Source: Ptychodera flava | Lineage: Eukaryota > Hemichordata > Enteropneusta > Ptychoderidae | Assembly (NCBI RefSeq): GCF_041260155.1 | Contig: NC_091933.1 | Span: 4,007,001 to 4,071,000, forward strand | DNA: 64,000 nucleotides | Direction: 5' to 3' | Shown: positions 47,558 to 60,300 of the stretch, piece after piece | Layout: each line of letters starts with the position of its first letter | How positions within the stretch are numbered: position 1 is the first letter of the stretch | Program-made: the position numbers and the translations under genes | Notes under the pieces: generated by a model | What the model saw: the letters and a program-made list of their open reading frames with translations, nothing else | Told to the model about the DNA's origin: nothing | The model's database searches: none

Positions 47558-50500
47558 GTATGTTTGGTACCTATTACTTGAGTTTCATGCAATCACATGA
47601 TCGTCAGATAGATTTTATCGTCTGAAATATGCTTCAGGCGCTAAGTATCAAGTTGGGTCAAACCATTTGAGGTGATTGGCTGGATGGAAATTTGACAAGT
47701 AAAATTTGCGTTCTTGTTGCCTTCTTTGAGACCAACTCAGAATGCCTGTTTAACATGTTGGACTTATCTGCATTCATTATGAATAGCTTCTCTGTTACAT
47801 AAAGATTGCATTTCTTAGGCACATAGGAGTATCTTCTTGCTTTTTAGAGATTGACCATGATATCTTGAATGGTTAGTCCTTAGAATTCAAGTACCGGACA
47901 TACTTCAATAATTCTGTGCTGTTAAGATATATCTTGCTTTGGAAAGATTGGACATGATTTGCATAGTTTGTTTTAACCCTTTCACCCCAGTTCCCTTTAT
48001 ACAGGTCCAACTTTACCATAGAAAACAATGGATTCGGGATAAACCATGGTGGTGAAAGGGTTAAATGTTGTCAGATAGTTGTCAGTTGTATACAAAATAT
48101 CAACAGCCGTATTATATGCACACACATAAAGGGTATATACATATTGTAAAATATGTGATATTTACCGTAAAGAAAATGTCGCCAGGGGTTGTTCAATGTT
48201 GTGTTCCCACTTTGCATGTCTTGTGTTACTCTCTATCTATTAACACATTGCAGTAAAGCCATCAATAGAAAGTATAAGTAGCTTTTAGTTTTAAACAATG
48301 CTTGTGGGTCACAAGTGAAAATGCAAAAGTTCACAGTTAAAGCCCCCACTCAATTATCAGATTTATCTAATATAAATATTAGTTACTTGATGAAATATTC
48401 AATGGAAAACAAAAGAATGACAAACTGTTAATGGGCTATTGACACATTTACTAATGCAAGAACCAGGGATTGAGAAGGGCGCCTTTAAATTAAGTGGAAA
48501 ACCATTTCTGCCTAAATGACATAATTTCACTTTTTGAACTTCTTGGACAATCTGAAATGGTCCCTTACATTTCAGGGTTTTGTAAACAAAGGCTGTTGAT
48601 AGTAGAGAGAATTATTGTACTTTTGGTACTTTAGCTTAAGGTACTATAGTATACTGCATACTATAACTTCAGTGATCTGAAAATGTGCCTGGTCCGACTA
48701 CAGAAGAACAAACGATGTGACATAGAACGTAAATGTGATTAACTTCCTTTTTTTGGCTAAAATATGTATCTTTCAATAAAATCATCTACAAGGTCAACAA
48801 AAGCTGCATATCTTTCAGTAAACTTTGAGGTCAACTTTTTTTCAGATTGCCAAAGATGCCAAAGAGTGTGTCCAAGAATGTGTGTCAGAATTCATCAGTT
48901 TTATAACCAGCGAGTATCCTTTCTAATTGCTTCAGGCAGTGGTATTTGTTCACTCTTCAAGTGATTTTCTGCAATTGAATGGTGATTTCAATTGTCCTTT
49001 TAGTTTTGAAAACTCATGAAGTTTTAGATATATCAGCTCATCAGAAAGTTTTGTACTTGGCAGTATCTTTGAAATTTCATTTAGTGAAGTACATTTTATC
49101 ATTGCATATGCTGTTCATGGAAATTTTCCCTCCACTTTCCACAAAGAGATATTAGTGTCAGATACATTGAGAGGCCATGATTACATATAAATCTTAAAAA
49201 GGAGTGAATTTTAAGATTCAGATTTCCCAGAAATTCAATGGGTATAGTAACCAACTACCGGTACCGTTAATCATAGCTTGAAACAGTGTAATTAGTTTGT
49301 TAATTGATTGCTACTGGAGGTTTTCTGACAATTTGAAAGATTGAATCTTGTGTGAGGTTGATCTGTTTCCATGCATATCTTTGGAAATTATCTGTTTCCT
49401 CCTAATACAGCAAAGTTATCAAGAAGAAAACTACAGAATTTTCTCTCTATGATTCTAGACACATGCTGGATCAGATTCATATGACCAGTCTTTTTTTCCA
49501 AAAGAACAAGATAGCATCTGACAGCAGACAAAAGTCAATGAATATTATAGTACATTTCTAATTGTGAAGGTGTCACAAAGTTACAAAGTTGTTTAGTACA
49601 TCTGCCATTTGCATATTGTCTCATTGTTCATGAAAAAAAAACTTTTTGAAAGTTTTTGATAGAAAGTGAGTCAATATTTCAGCCCACTGTCCAGTGTAGG
49701 CTTTATGCCTTTGAAATCATGTGTTAGTCAAAAAGTTGATAAAGTTGATGACAGCATCCGTAGTTGTATGTTGCTGAAGTGTCTGGTTCCTGGTCTGCTG
49801 ACCTAAATTATGAATGTCTATCGAGAAAAATCTGATGATTCAAAGTTTTAGCATGACCTTGACTCCAAGTGCCAATCAGAGCCAGCGAGAGATGTCATCA
49901 AGAGAAAAGAAAGACCATTAACGGAGAAGACATATTGTTTGCAATGTCGACGCTGGGTTTTGATAACTATGTTGAACCACTCAAAACATACCTTCAAAAA
50001 TACAGAGAGGTGAGAACATGTTCATAATGATGTGACTGTTGTTGATACAGTGCCAGTATTCAGTTGTCTCTGTCGTTGGTAATATTTCATTTCAAACTAT
50101 AAAAAACTATTATTCCCTGAACAATTTACTATGTACTTTTGCTGACAGGTTTTAAAGTACATGTTGTGAATAAAAATTGATGTGCTGAAAGCGAAACTGA
50201 ATATGAACATAGCACTAAGTGCAGGACATCTTTTTCCCCATCAGTCAAGGAAATGAGAAAACCTCTTGTTGGTTATTGTTGTATGGCTGTACCACCAATT
50301 CATATCAACACTAATGTACACCTTTTTCTTGCTCAGTCAATGAAGGGAGAAAAATCACTTGCATCAGGTGCACCTGAGAGGATAGCAGAGGAATTGGAAG
50401 AAGATCAGTTTTGTAAGCAACATCTTGCCAAGTCAATATTTTTATCAAGAAAGTCATGTCCTCTTAACGGCATCGGTCAGACGTCAGATTGTCTTGCCAG

Positions 50501-51801
50501 AAAATTTACTTACTAGATTACAATTTCAGTGGAACATAAAAGGCTATGACACCTCCATAATCCTCTTACAGACTAGAACAAACTCAATCCCTGGGATTGA
50601 ATCCCCGACCTTTAAATGTATATTTGTTCTGATGTGATAAAATTTAACCTGGGCAGTTTTCACCATGTTGCAGTTTAGAGAAAAAGAAAAAATCCTGAGC
50701 AGTAATATAAATATATTGCTTAATATTTCAAAAAGAACTAAGACACTAAGCACAAGCAGTTCATTATTGAAGACCACTGCATTTGACAATTATTCTAAAG
50801 AAACTGTGGTTTTAGTGCAATCTGTAGCCAAAAGTCGCTGTATATATACTTGGGTAAGCTTTGTGACCATGGAGAAAGTTCAGTATCCCTCAGAATTTTC
50901 ATTTGTCAATTGATTAATTGATTTGCAGTGTTTGTTGACAGCTCATCTATACGTTGATTCATTTGGCTCTTTTCAGCTGCACACACATTGGCGGCAGCCG
51001 CAGGGAACTTGATAGACCCACAGGCAGCATCACAAGGCATCACCTATGCAACTACTTACCAGGGCCAGGTGAGTCCTTACTTATAAGCAAATTTACTCAT
51101 GCTCAGTGCTTCTTTGAGTTCCATTTTGATGTATTCTCAATAAAGCTTGTCAACTAATCATCGTGAACCAAATGCAGTAGCATTTGGTGGAAAGTTTTGC
51201 TGTATCAGTTTTTTTTTGTGGAGTAATTTCACAGCAGGAATGGTTATGTCAAACAAAATGCATAAGAAAGATAACGCAGTAATGACATTCATGTTTGTAA
51301 GTAACCATTTGGTGAAAAGCATATCTTTATCAAAAGATGTTTTGTATCATTAAGATGCAATGAAAAATAGCACTGCAATGTGCAGATATAGACACTCACT
51401 AGTTGCAATGTTTTGTACACACATAGTCGATGTTTGAAATATCATGGCAGTACACAAAATTCACTGGTTCACGTGACTTTAACAAAATTCATATGAACCC
51501 TATTTCCAGAATAAAATACAAAAACGAAAAGCAACACCAAACAAAAGAGAGAAAGCTCTGCAAGATTTTACCATCAGCTTAATTCATATGCGTGTACTGT
51601 AATCACAATGAATATGTGATTTGCAGCAAAGATTTTCAGAAAAAAACACCTATTCTGCAGTGTTGCCTAGAATTATGCGTGAAATCCATCAATGTGGCTC
51701 AGAACTAGTCTTCTTGTTTCATTTCAAGCAGATCATATCCAAGTAAGGCATCTTTTTTCTCCATTTGTCTGCAGATTGGACAAGCTCTGTCATTCACATA
51801 G
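45156..51801 (+). CDS. NFYB: NF-Y subunit beta (NFYB), histone-fold CCAAT-binding factor
   Basis: Plus-strand coding exons are 45156-45247, 45413-45504, 47308-47462, 48846-48913, 49880-50009, 50337-50412 and 50977-51068, with a proposed last exon 51775-51801. All phases join, giving 243 residues. The N-terminus is acidic and Ala/Glu-rich, with [10 protein letters not shown] matching the vertebrate QLGISADY block. The H2B-like histone fold runs from about residue 89 ([16 protein letters not shown]) to about 180 ([13 protein letters not shown]). [19 protein letters not shown] and [20 protein letters not shown] are almost identical to vertebrate NFYB, including the three conserved Cys of this region. 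NFYB pairs with NFYC, and the dimer recruits NFYA to bind CCAAT boxes. The C-terminus keeps the ITYATTYQ segment, like the vertebrate VMVYTTSYQQ. The last exon (nine codons, IGQALSFT then TAG) is chosen for phase and position and is less sure. The start codon lies eight bases after an acceptor, so an upstream noncoding exon exists. Confidence 0.93.
45550..45771. mobile_element. TTAACCCTTT-ended MITE, 222 bp
   Basis: TTAACCCTTTTCCTGCCAGA at the left mirrors GGGAGGAAAAGGGTTAA at the right. It lies in NFYB, intron after the second coding exon. Confidence 0.75.
47500..47555 (+). repeat. (CA)n microsatellite
   Basis: About 28 CA units in the NFYB intron right after exon 47308-47462. Confidence 0.95.
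47973..48064. mobile_element. TTAACCCTTT-ended MITE, 92 bp
   Basis: TTAACCCTTTCACC and GGTGAAAGGGTTAA bound a 92-bp stretch in an NFYB intron. Its inner AAACCATGGTGGTG is shared with 54099-54184. Confidence 0.8.
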
Positions 51802-52900
51802 GAAAGGGAGAGATCTGTGCAATTAGTGTTATTTTATCATTCACCATCGTTGAAGATGGTAACATTTCCTTCAAGGCATACAAGCTCTCTTCTCATCTGC
51901 AGACAGAAGTTGAAAGTCCTCAGCGTTCAGTGCCAGGTTGTTTATTTTCTACTTATGGACAATTTAATATTAAAAAAACGTATTATCAGTACCTATGTAT
52001 TTTTAAAAATTGTTTGCCAATAACATTCTAAATTACTTCCTTCACATGTATGTTTATTTTCTATAGTTTATTTTCTTTACACAACATGGGACTGTTCTCC
52101 ACATGCCATCATATGACATACAGGCTGTGTTACCATAATAGCAGATATTGAAAGTGACCATAGAACAGTGATTACCTTTCCTTCACTTCCGTGTAAAATT
52201 TCAGGAAATTTATTTGTAATGATGAGTCAGAATTCCTTGAAATGGCAGAACATAGACAAAGTCCTAGAACAGTCAACCCCGGGCCATTTGCCTTGTTAAA
52301 ATCCAACCAGTCAATGGCAAATATTCAGGGTACCGCCATCCTGAAACCTCATGAAAACATGTATGGATTCAATTACTGTAGCTGACTCATTAATAAACTA
52401 CATGCAATATTGATGTGTGATATCAGATTTGGGAGAACAGTTCTAAAAAACTTCTCAAGCAATATTGATAGGATGTGTTATCTTTATTTGGATAATCAGT
52501 ATGATAGCTAGCTCCTCTGTCAACGTGGGCTGTATTTATTTTACTGTAAGTGCTGTGTAGTTCCTAGTTTACAGCTTTGAATAAAAAAAATATCCAATTT
52601 CATACTGTCTTTCTCGTGTTATTTTCATATTGTTTTGTGATGTTGTACAATTGACCTTGAAATTGCTTTGTAGAATCGTCAGGGTAATCTGGTCTGTAGT
52701 TTGTCATGTGTTTTGACAGTATATTTGAAGAGCTTGATCCGGTTTGTACGGTTTGTATTGGTCACCGATCATTTTGATGTACAGTCACACATATGTACTC
52801 ACTATAATCAAACTAGTATATGTGAACACAGATGAGTGTATTAATGGTGTCTTTTGTGTGTTTGTAAATATACAACAATAAAGAAATGTACACACATAAC
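51802..52900 (+). other. NFYB: Likely NFYB 3'UTR and downstream sequence
   Basis: No frame is kept. Candidate AATAAA signals occur near 52391, 52575 and 52875. Which one is used cannot be told. Confidence 0.4.
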
Positions 52901-55900
52901 AAAGTAGAATTTAATGGCCACCCTCTTGTTTATTACTTAAGAGTAGGAATTCAGCTGTTACCATTGTATGGCAAACTGGATCCCAATAAAATATCACTGC
53001 AGAATCAGTTCCAACAGGGAACTTTTCACAAATAAATACTGTGTCAACAAATATTATTCACTCACTCAACAACAATCCAAGGGCATAACAATAATACGAA
53101 CCACTGAAGTAAGTTGTACAAGACAATGAGAAAACATGATAACAACAAATAATAACATGGCAGTAAACTGCCGTTTGCATAGAGATATCTGTGTACATGG
53201 ATCATGTTTGCTATATCCAAACTTCAGCAGCACTCTTTTCTGCAATTTTTAGTACTTAATTTGTGATGACAATGAATACCTGTATAGGACTTCTGCTTTG
53301 CTTTGAAGCAAGATATACTACTTGCATAAAACTTAAGAAAGATGAGAAAAATGTCAACATCCAGGCTGTAAAGGTGAAATGAGTGCCTTGCAAGGATCTG
53401 AGCTGAATTGACTGAGTGGAATGCAACAGATATGATAATTAGATCTACAAGATGAATTTGTAGGGCATTAAGACACACTATGTGGCTGTGTCTTTCAGTT
53501 TAATGAGGCATAAAGTCATAGTCACAAATGATTACTTATGTATGCAAACAATTTATAAAACCTTCCAGCATAAACTTACACTATGCACAAAGTAGCACTG
53601 CAATTTTAAACTTAATTCATTGGTGAAACCCACCTGAATTGCATTAAAAAAGTCTTTAGGTTTAACAAAACTTGTCACCACTTGACAGTTGGACATTTAC
53701 ATGAAAACACCTCCGGATTGTTGGGCACAAATTTTCAGCTAGACTGATGAGCATTCCCAAATATTTCAGTTATTTGATGAATGCATGGCATCTTTAGTGA
53801 TGGATACATCTCGGCATTCTGTGACTGACATATTGACATTGTTGACATTAGATCATTCACTGCTACACTGTGACATGCAGAATCAACAAAGTCCAGAATG
53901 AATCAATATTGCTGAAAACGGCATGTCTTGATTTCTTTGAACAGAATTTTCAATCTCTAAGGTTCAACAAACTTGAAAAAGTTGAAAATCAAAGAACCAT
54001 TTGATACTGATATTAACATTATCATGACAATACATGTATTGTAATTATCAATTTCAAGTACACTATATAGACGTTGAGTGATTCTGACCTTTCAATAGTT
54101 TACCCCTATTTCCAAGTGTGGAGGTCCAACATCAACATTCAAAACAAATAGCACAAGGCAAAACCATGGTGGTGATAGGGCTAATTAATATTGTTAATGA
54201 TATTTTGCACTGAAGTGGAATGATAGGGTGTGCTTAAAATGCATAATTTAGCTGCCAATTATCTAGTTAGGTCCAAATATAAAAGACATGTTAAACAAAG
54301 GGGTGGTCGACTGAATGATAAATGCAAAGCTATGTTTTGGAAATCTATGCTTTCTCTAGCAAAACTAAGCTATCTTTGAAGAGAGAAATGATTTTCATTG
54401 CATTATCTCATCCACACTGATAAATATTACAGCATAATAGCAGAAAGAGTACAATATTTTTTTTCAATGTTTCTAAATGCTGGATATACTCAATAGCTGC
54501 CAGAAATTAAACACTGTCTCAACAAAGAATAATGAAGTGATGTGAAACAGAAAATTGTACAAATTTTCTTCTTGAGACAAGTTCTCTTGAAAGGATTGAT
54601 GGATTAATGAACTTTTGAGTCTGTATGCATGCAAGGAAATCTAAAGAAAAGGCTATCAGGGCAATTACAATATCACCAAAGAAAGGCAAACTCTAAAATG
54701 TAACTTTGCTTGTATATGTAATGACAGTTTCCATTTTTCAAGAGTTTCGATAATATAACAAACTGTATTAATTTGAAACCTAAAGAAAGGCGTTATGAAA
54801 TGGAAATTTTGTATCAAATTGCTGGTGTAAGAAAAAAGTCACTCACAATATAGGCTTCCCCTAATACTACTGATCTAATTGAGGCAACTTCAAGGGCAAG
54901 GTTGGTTAATTGCATATATCTCATATTTTCACCATTGATCCCATAAATTGCTTTGATGTTGGTAGAGTTTGTCATCAGGGCTAAGCTTCCTTGTTCATTT
55001 AACAAGTGTAGCCAATGACCCCTCTACATTCAGTACCTGCTACCTGCTCAATAAAACATGCAAACACCACCAATAAACATTGGCCAAACCATAGTCCCTC
55101 CATCACAAAGTGTATATAGCCAAACAAAGTAAATGGGGTGGTTCTGGCATCTCAAGATACTATCTGGTTCTGTTCAAATTGGTATACAACAGTGACACAA
55201 ATAAACACATTTCAAGTTGACCAGTAGTGAGGTTGATAAGAAGACAATTATAGCTTGCGATGCATTTTTAAATCTTATTATGAGCATGCTTGAGAGAAAG
55301 AAAATTACCATTGAATTCCTGATTCTCATTACAAACAATTACATCACTTATCTACCCTTCCCCTTTAAATATTTGCAACATGCAAAGATAGCCAAGTTGG
55401 CTGTGTATTAACCACAGGCTAAAAAAACTTACTCAAGGAAAATTTAAATGTGATCATACAACTGTGGCAACAAAACTAATCTAATGAATGTTTGTATTAT
55501 AGTTTTTTCAATCGTTAATAGTCATTCTTTATCAAGAAAACAGTTCACACATTGTATGGAGAGAACATTGCTTTGTTGTTGACCATGGACTGTGTTAATA
55601 ATATTGTTGCACTTATGAAATATGCAAAATTCTCAGAGAGATGATGTCAAAATAACTCACCCCTGTTCCTTTTTTTCTTGTTAAACCCTGCCCCTTTCTT
55701 CCTTTTTGTTGCTTGTGTTTGCTTCATGTTCCAGTTTGAATTTGTGCATTTTAAAGTTTTGGTTGTTTAATGTTAAGGGCAGATAGAATATTTGAAATTA
55801 CATCATTTATCATATGCCACATGCATAGATGTTTTGTCAAAAGGTTAGAAGATTTTTAAAGTATTTCAAACCCAGGACTGATCCGGCTTCTTTCTGAATA

Positions 55901-57393
55901 AAGGCAGAGTTCTGTTTTGATACGAGTATGCTTGAGAATTCTTTATACGTGTATTGTGCATAATGTGGCTTTAGCAAAAACTGTGGCCGTTACAAAACAT
56001 GGAAACTATACCAAGTCAAATTTGAACAGTTGATCTTTCAGTAAAATCTGATGAAACCTGATATGTGTACAGCTTAGAAATGATTGCTAAGGGAATTTTT
56101 GAAATACTCATGAAAGACATGATTTGTGTAAATTATGTTTTCTACAACTACACAGATGAATTAGAGACCACCTGAGTCAAAAAGGTGGCTGACATTATAC
56201 ATAGATATTAACAGTAACAGAAACACAACAGGAAAAAATACAACTCTGGCAACAAATCTTCAAAAAAATGCAATAAGAAATTTGGAAGCTGGCAAATACC
56301 ATAAGATAAGGCTAATTAGGTGATGATTAAACCTCTACTGAATACTATTTCACTGAATTAATAACATCATCTTGTATCTATTGACTTTCAAAAAACCATC
56401 CATCTTGTAATGTTTACTTTAAGACAACAACCATATTGTAGTATTGACACTCTTTCACCAGTCACACTACTGCCTCTTATGCTGATAATCATGGAGAAAT
56501 GTTACAAATAGTACATGCTTGGCATGTGATTTTCATTGATGTTTTATACTGTAGAATACGGTACATCCTGAGAGTCCAAACCATGGAACCACTCACGGTA
56601 TAGCCTTTGTTTGCTGAAAGGACACTGCTTTGGTATTTTCCTGCACTGTCATTTGTATTGCTCTCATGGTAAACAATTAGTACCAGTAAATTCTTGATTA
56701 TTATGGACTTTCCAACAACAAATATGAAACATAAATTATATTAATGTATCATTGGTTGCTAAGACACTCTCGATATATCCCTTAATCTATAGTTTAGCAA
56801 AGTTTTCAAAGCAGAACAAAATCCCATCCCTGAGATCCTCATCATAGGATCATAGCAAACAATAGCAATACTGTAATTATGATGATATTTTAGAGTATCA
56901 AGGAACACAAAAGATAGCAAACACTGTACAGTTATCCATAAATAACACCTGCATAGATAAGTTCTTTATGTTAAAAAAAAGCATTTGATTCACTCAGCCA
57001 GAATTTTTACAATCAAAATTTACAAACTTTTAAAATATTAGTATTTAAAACATTCTGTATTCATAATTAAAAGACACACTTGGTATTATTATTATTTTAT
57101 ACAAATAGATGTTGCAAAGTAAAATATAGTACTGTATCAATAAATATTTTACACTGTATTTTGCAACATTATTTTAAAAGAGACACACATTGTGTGTAAC
57201 ATCCCCAAGTTGCTATTTACAATATACAGCCCCTGTCTTTGTACAAAATAATACAATAATATCAACTGTGGTGGTCAGCACCTTGGTAGGCATACATATG
57301 GCACCCTAGCCACAGAGAGCTATTGTCCGATGATACGTGCCATGGAGTGTTTGTGGTGGTTGATGGGGAGGTGCAGTTTGGTTTTCCCTGATG
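52901..57393. other. NFYB-HBP1 tail-to-tail interval
   Basis: The region is AT-rich, with a small MITE at 54099-54184 and two exon-like minus-strand stretches (54847-55023, 53634-53696) reported as findings. The part next to 57394 should be the HBP1 3'UTR. Confidence 0.4.
54099..54184. mobile_element. TTAACCCTTT-type MITE, 86 bp, decayed ends
   Basis: The interior matches the copy at 47973 (AAACCATGGTGGTGA); the ends TTTACCCC and GGGCTAA have changed. It lies between NFYB and HBP1. Confidence 0.6.
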
Positions 57394-60300
57394 TCAAAGT
57401 GACTGCAAAAAATCAAAACAGAAAGTGAAACTTTGGAGGCTTATTCTGGACTCTCTCTCTATATATAAGGTTATAATCATTTCATCAGGGTACGAATATG
57501 AACATGCTCATAAGAATAAATGAAACATACACTTTCATTTTTGTTGTTTACATTCACATGGTTTCAACTTTTATACCATCTCTCATAATTCATTTTTCAT
57601 CAGATGAGTTATGAGTACTTCAACTGGCTTTCCGGTTCAACTCATGTTTACAAATTCATTTTGACATTTAATCAATAAAACTTTCTATGATATGGCAAAG
57701 TCTCTAACTCATTTTTGTTTTTAACCCTTTGAGTGCCAAAGTCAATTTTTGTCGACTGTATAAAATGTGACCTAGACAATTTTTGTTAAATCTTTTCCAA
57801 ATTTTTTTTTCAAACACTGTTGCCAATGAAGAGTAATGTCAATTTGGTCAAAAATTACCAAAAAATGACATAAAATTTCTAAAAATTGGTAATACGTTGC
57901 ACTAGAATTTTGGTGGGAAAAATTACAGCCCTCAAAGGGTTTACACTTTTAAATTACATCATGGTAAATTGGTCATGAAACAGGAGTTGTATTACACTCA
58001 CGGTTGAACTTGACCTCTTTCTTTTCCAGCAATCAGGGTGAATCTTTTTGTGTTCTTCAGCTAGCACCTTGGCTTCCTGAGCATAAACTCTTCTTTCTTC
58101 CACTTTCATTTTCTTCCATCGATCACCAAGTATCACACTGATAGCCCTACAAACAGTGAAGTAAAACACCATCATTGATGCCCCCTGTGACTTCTTTAAC
58201 CAAGAACCAAAGCCAGTTCAAAGACATCCTGATTCCACAGGAACAGCTTGCAATTGTTTAATAATTATTGTTATCAACTGGGCAAATTTCTCACCTCGAA
58301 TATTGACATTGGGCTATGTGCCTGTGTAACCTAGATATGTATCTTCACATCATTTTGTAAGTTGCAAATTAATTGGTCCATGCCGTTTACTATTTAAAAT
58401 GCATAAAATTTTACACCAGTTTGATAGCAGGAGCATGCAATAAAGGTTGTGATTGCCAGTCTGATGGTTGGTACAACACTCCATTTTAAAAGGGCAATGT
58501 AACTCTTTTTTGAGGTTTGTTTATTAACTTTGTTTGATATGAAAAGTTTGTGTGGTTTGACATCTTCAAATATACTGAAATACTGGTCAACTGTGCACAA
58601 CCTCAACTCTGCTTGCAGCAAGACAAGATTAAACATTCAGTGACACATTTTATGGTCTGTACCAAGTGTACAACTCTCACTATGCAAACTGCTGAACATA
58701 CACTGTTACACAAAGTGGGGACCTCAATGGTCATAAACAAAATTATCTGTTTGAATTCAGCAACAGTGGAGGGACTGTGATTCAGCAAAGGGGGAATTTT
58801 TGACACTTTTGTCATGCACCGCTGTCATTTTGTACACTGAACAACTTCATGCAAGTATTCCATGTTTTCGTGATATCACAAAAAGGTCAAAAAGAGCGAC
58901 TTTGTCCCTTTAGGCACCATTTCAACTCCACTCAAGGAAATTCATTCACAGCTTGCACAGAAGTCATGAAATGTAACTTGTAAACTGGATTCTACAGTAC
59001 GTCATCACTTACCTGTTGTCTTTGCCAGGATAGAGCTGGGTATACTCTAATCGAAATTTTTTTGCAAACAGCATGAATGCATTCATTGGTCGTTTGCCAC
59101 GGCTGGGTTCAGCTTTATATTTCTTCTGTCTGTTTGGTGAGACTGGAGTGCCTGTTTTTGTAGGTGATGTGGGTGATTTGGGACTTGTTTCTAAATCTCT
59201 GCGGTGTCTAGCCATGCTGCTGAGTGCAAGGACAGCTGAGGAGTCCATTGGTGTGAAGTCAAAACTGCACATGAAATGGAAAAGAGCTTAATATATTTTA
59301 CAGGAAAGAGCAGAAAGCTGCATAGTTTTATAGAAACAATATCATAATGAAAAATCCCTGATGTACTTTGATGAAACAGAACTATATGGAGACACTGAAA
59401 AAAGGCTATAATACTAAAGCTGAATGTAATCAATGTAATCAATGTAATAGTGCCTTGAAAAGAATAATGTTGATTAAGAGCAAACTTTATACATATGTTC
59501 TTTGCTATAAATACTGTACTCATGAGAGGTCATTTCTGATGTTAAAAGTAGGATGTGATATGCTTTACCACAACCAGTAAATAACAATTACCTTTTGAAG
59601 CTTTCAAAAACCTCAGAATCCAGAAAACTGATAGCTTCTGGATGTGAAGGTGCAAGGCACATATCACCACATTCTAACTCGCAACATGGAATACCATACT
59701 TCTCCACTGTCAAACATGGATTATAAGAGGACCATCCTGTAGGAAAGAAAAAAGTCCAAAAATGGTGCATATGTTATTCAATGAAAAATAATACCTTAAT
59801 ATTTCCAGATCATAATTTATAAATAATTTTGTTATGTTTTGACTAATCATACCTCTGCTGGGAATTACAAACTGATTATTATCACAGTATATCATGCAAT
59901 AAAAGTGTAAAACCTGAATTTGAAACAATGGAGTCTATGTAGAATAATACAGTAATACAGTAATACTACTGATACAGTTTCCATTACTGAGAGGAACCTG
60001 ATGAGCAATAGAGCCTAACAAATTGTGCTATAATTGTTATACATTTCAGCTTATCTTGTTTGCTATGACATGCTATATGCCTTACCCAGAATATCAATGC
60101 ATTAGTCTGTGATTAAATACATGAAGTGTGATTAGATAGGTATTCATTTAGCAATCACTTCACACTTAGTAAGAATCTAAAATTTAAAGCTCTTAAACAA
60201 CGATTCTTTGAAATACGCATAAATTTCCTTGAAGAAAGATAAAGAAATTTCTGATTTGTTCGCTTAACAAGTATAGAATAGGAATACATGTCTATGTCAT

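Noticed and set aside
51172-51740. Other possible last exons for NFYB (after acceptors near 51230, 51630 and 51730)
   Set aside because: They give tails less like the short hydrophobic NFYB end than 51775-51801, though transcripts would be needed to settle it.
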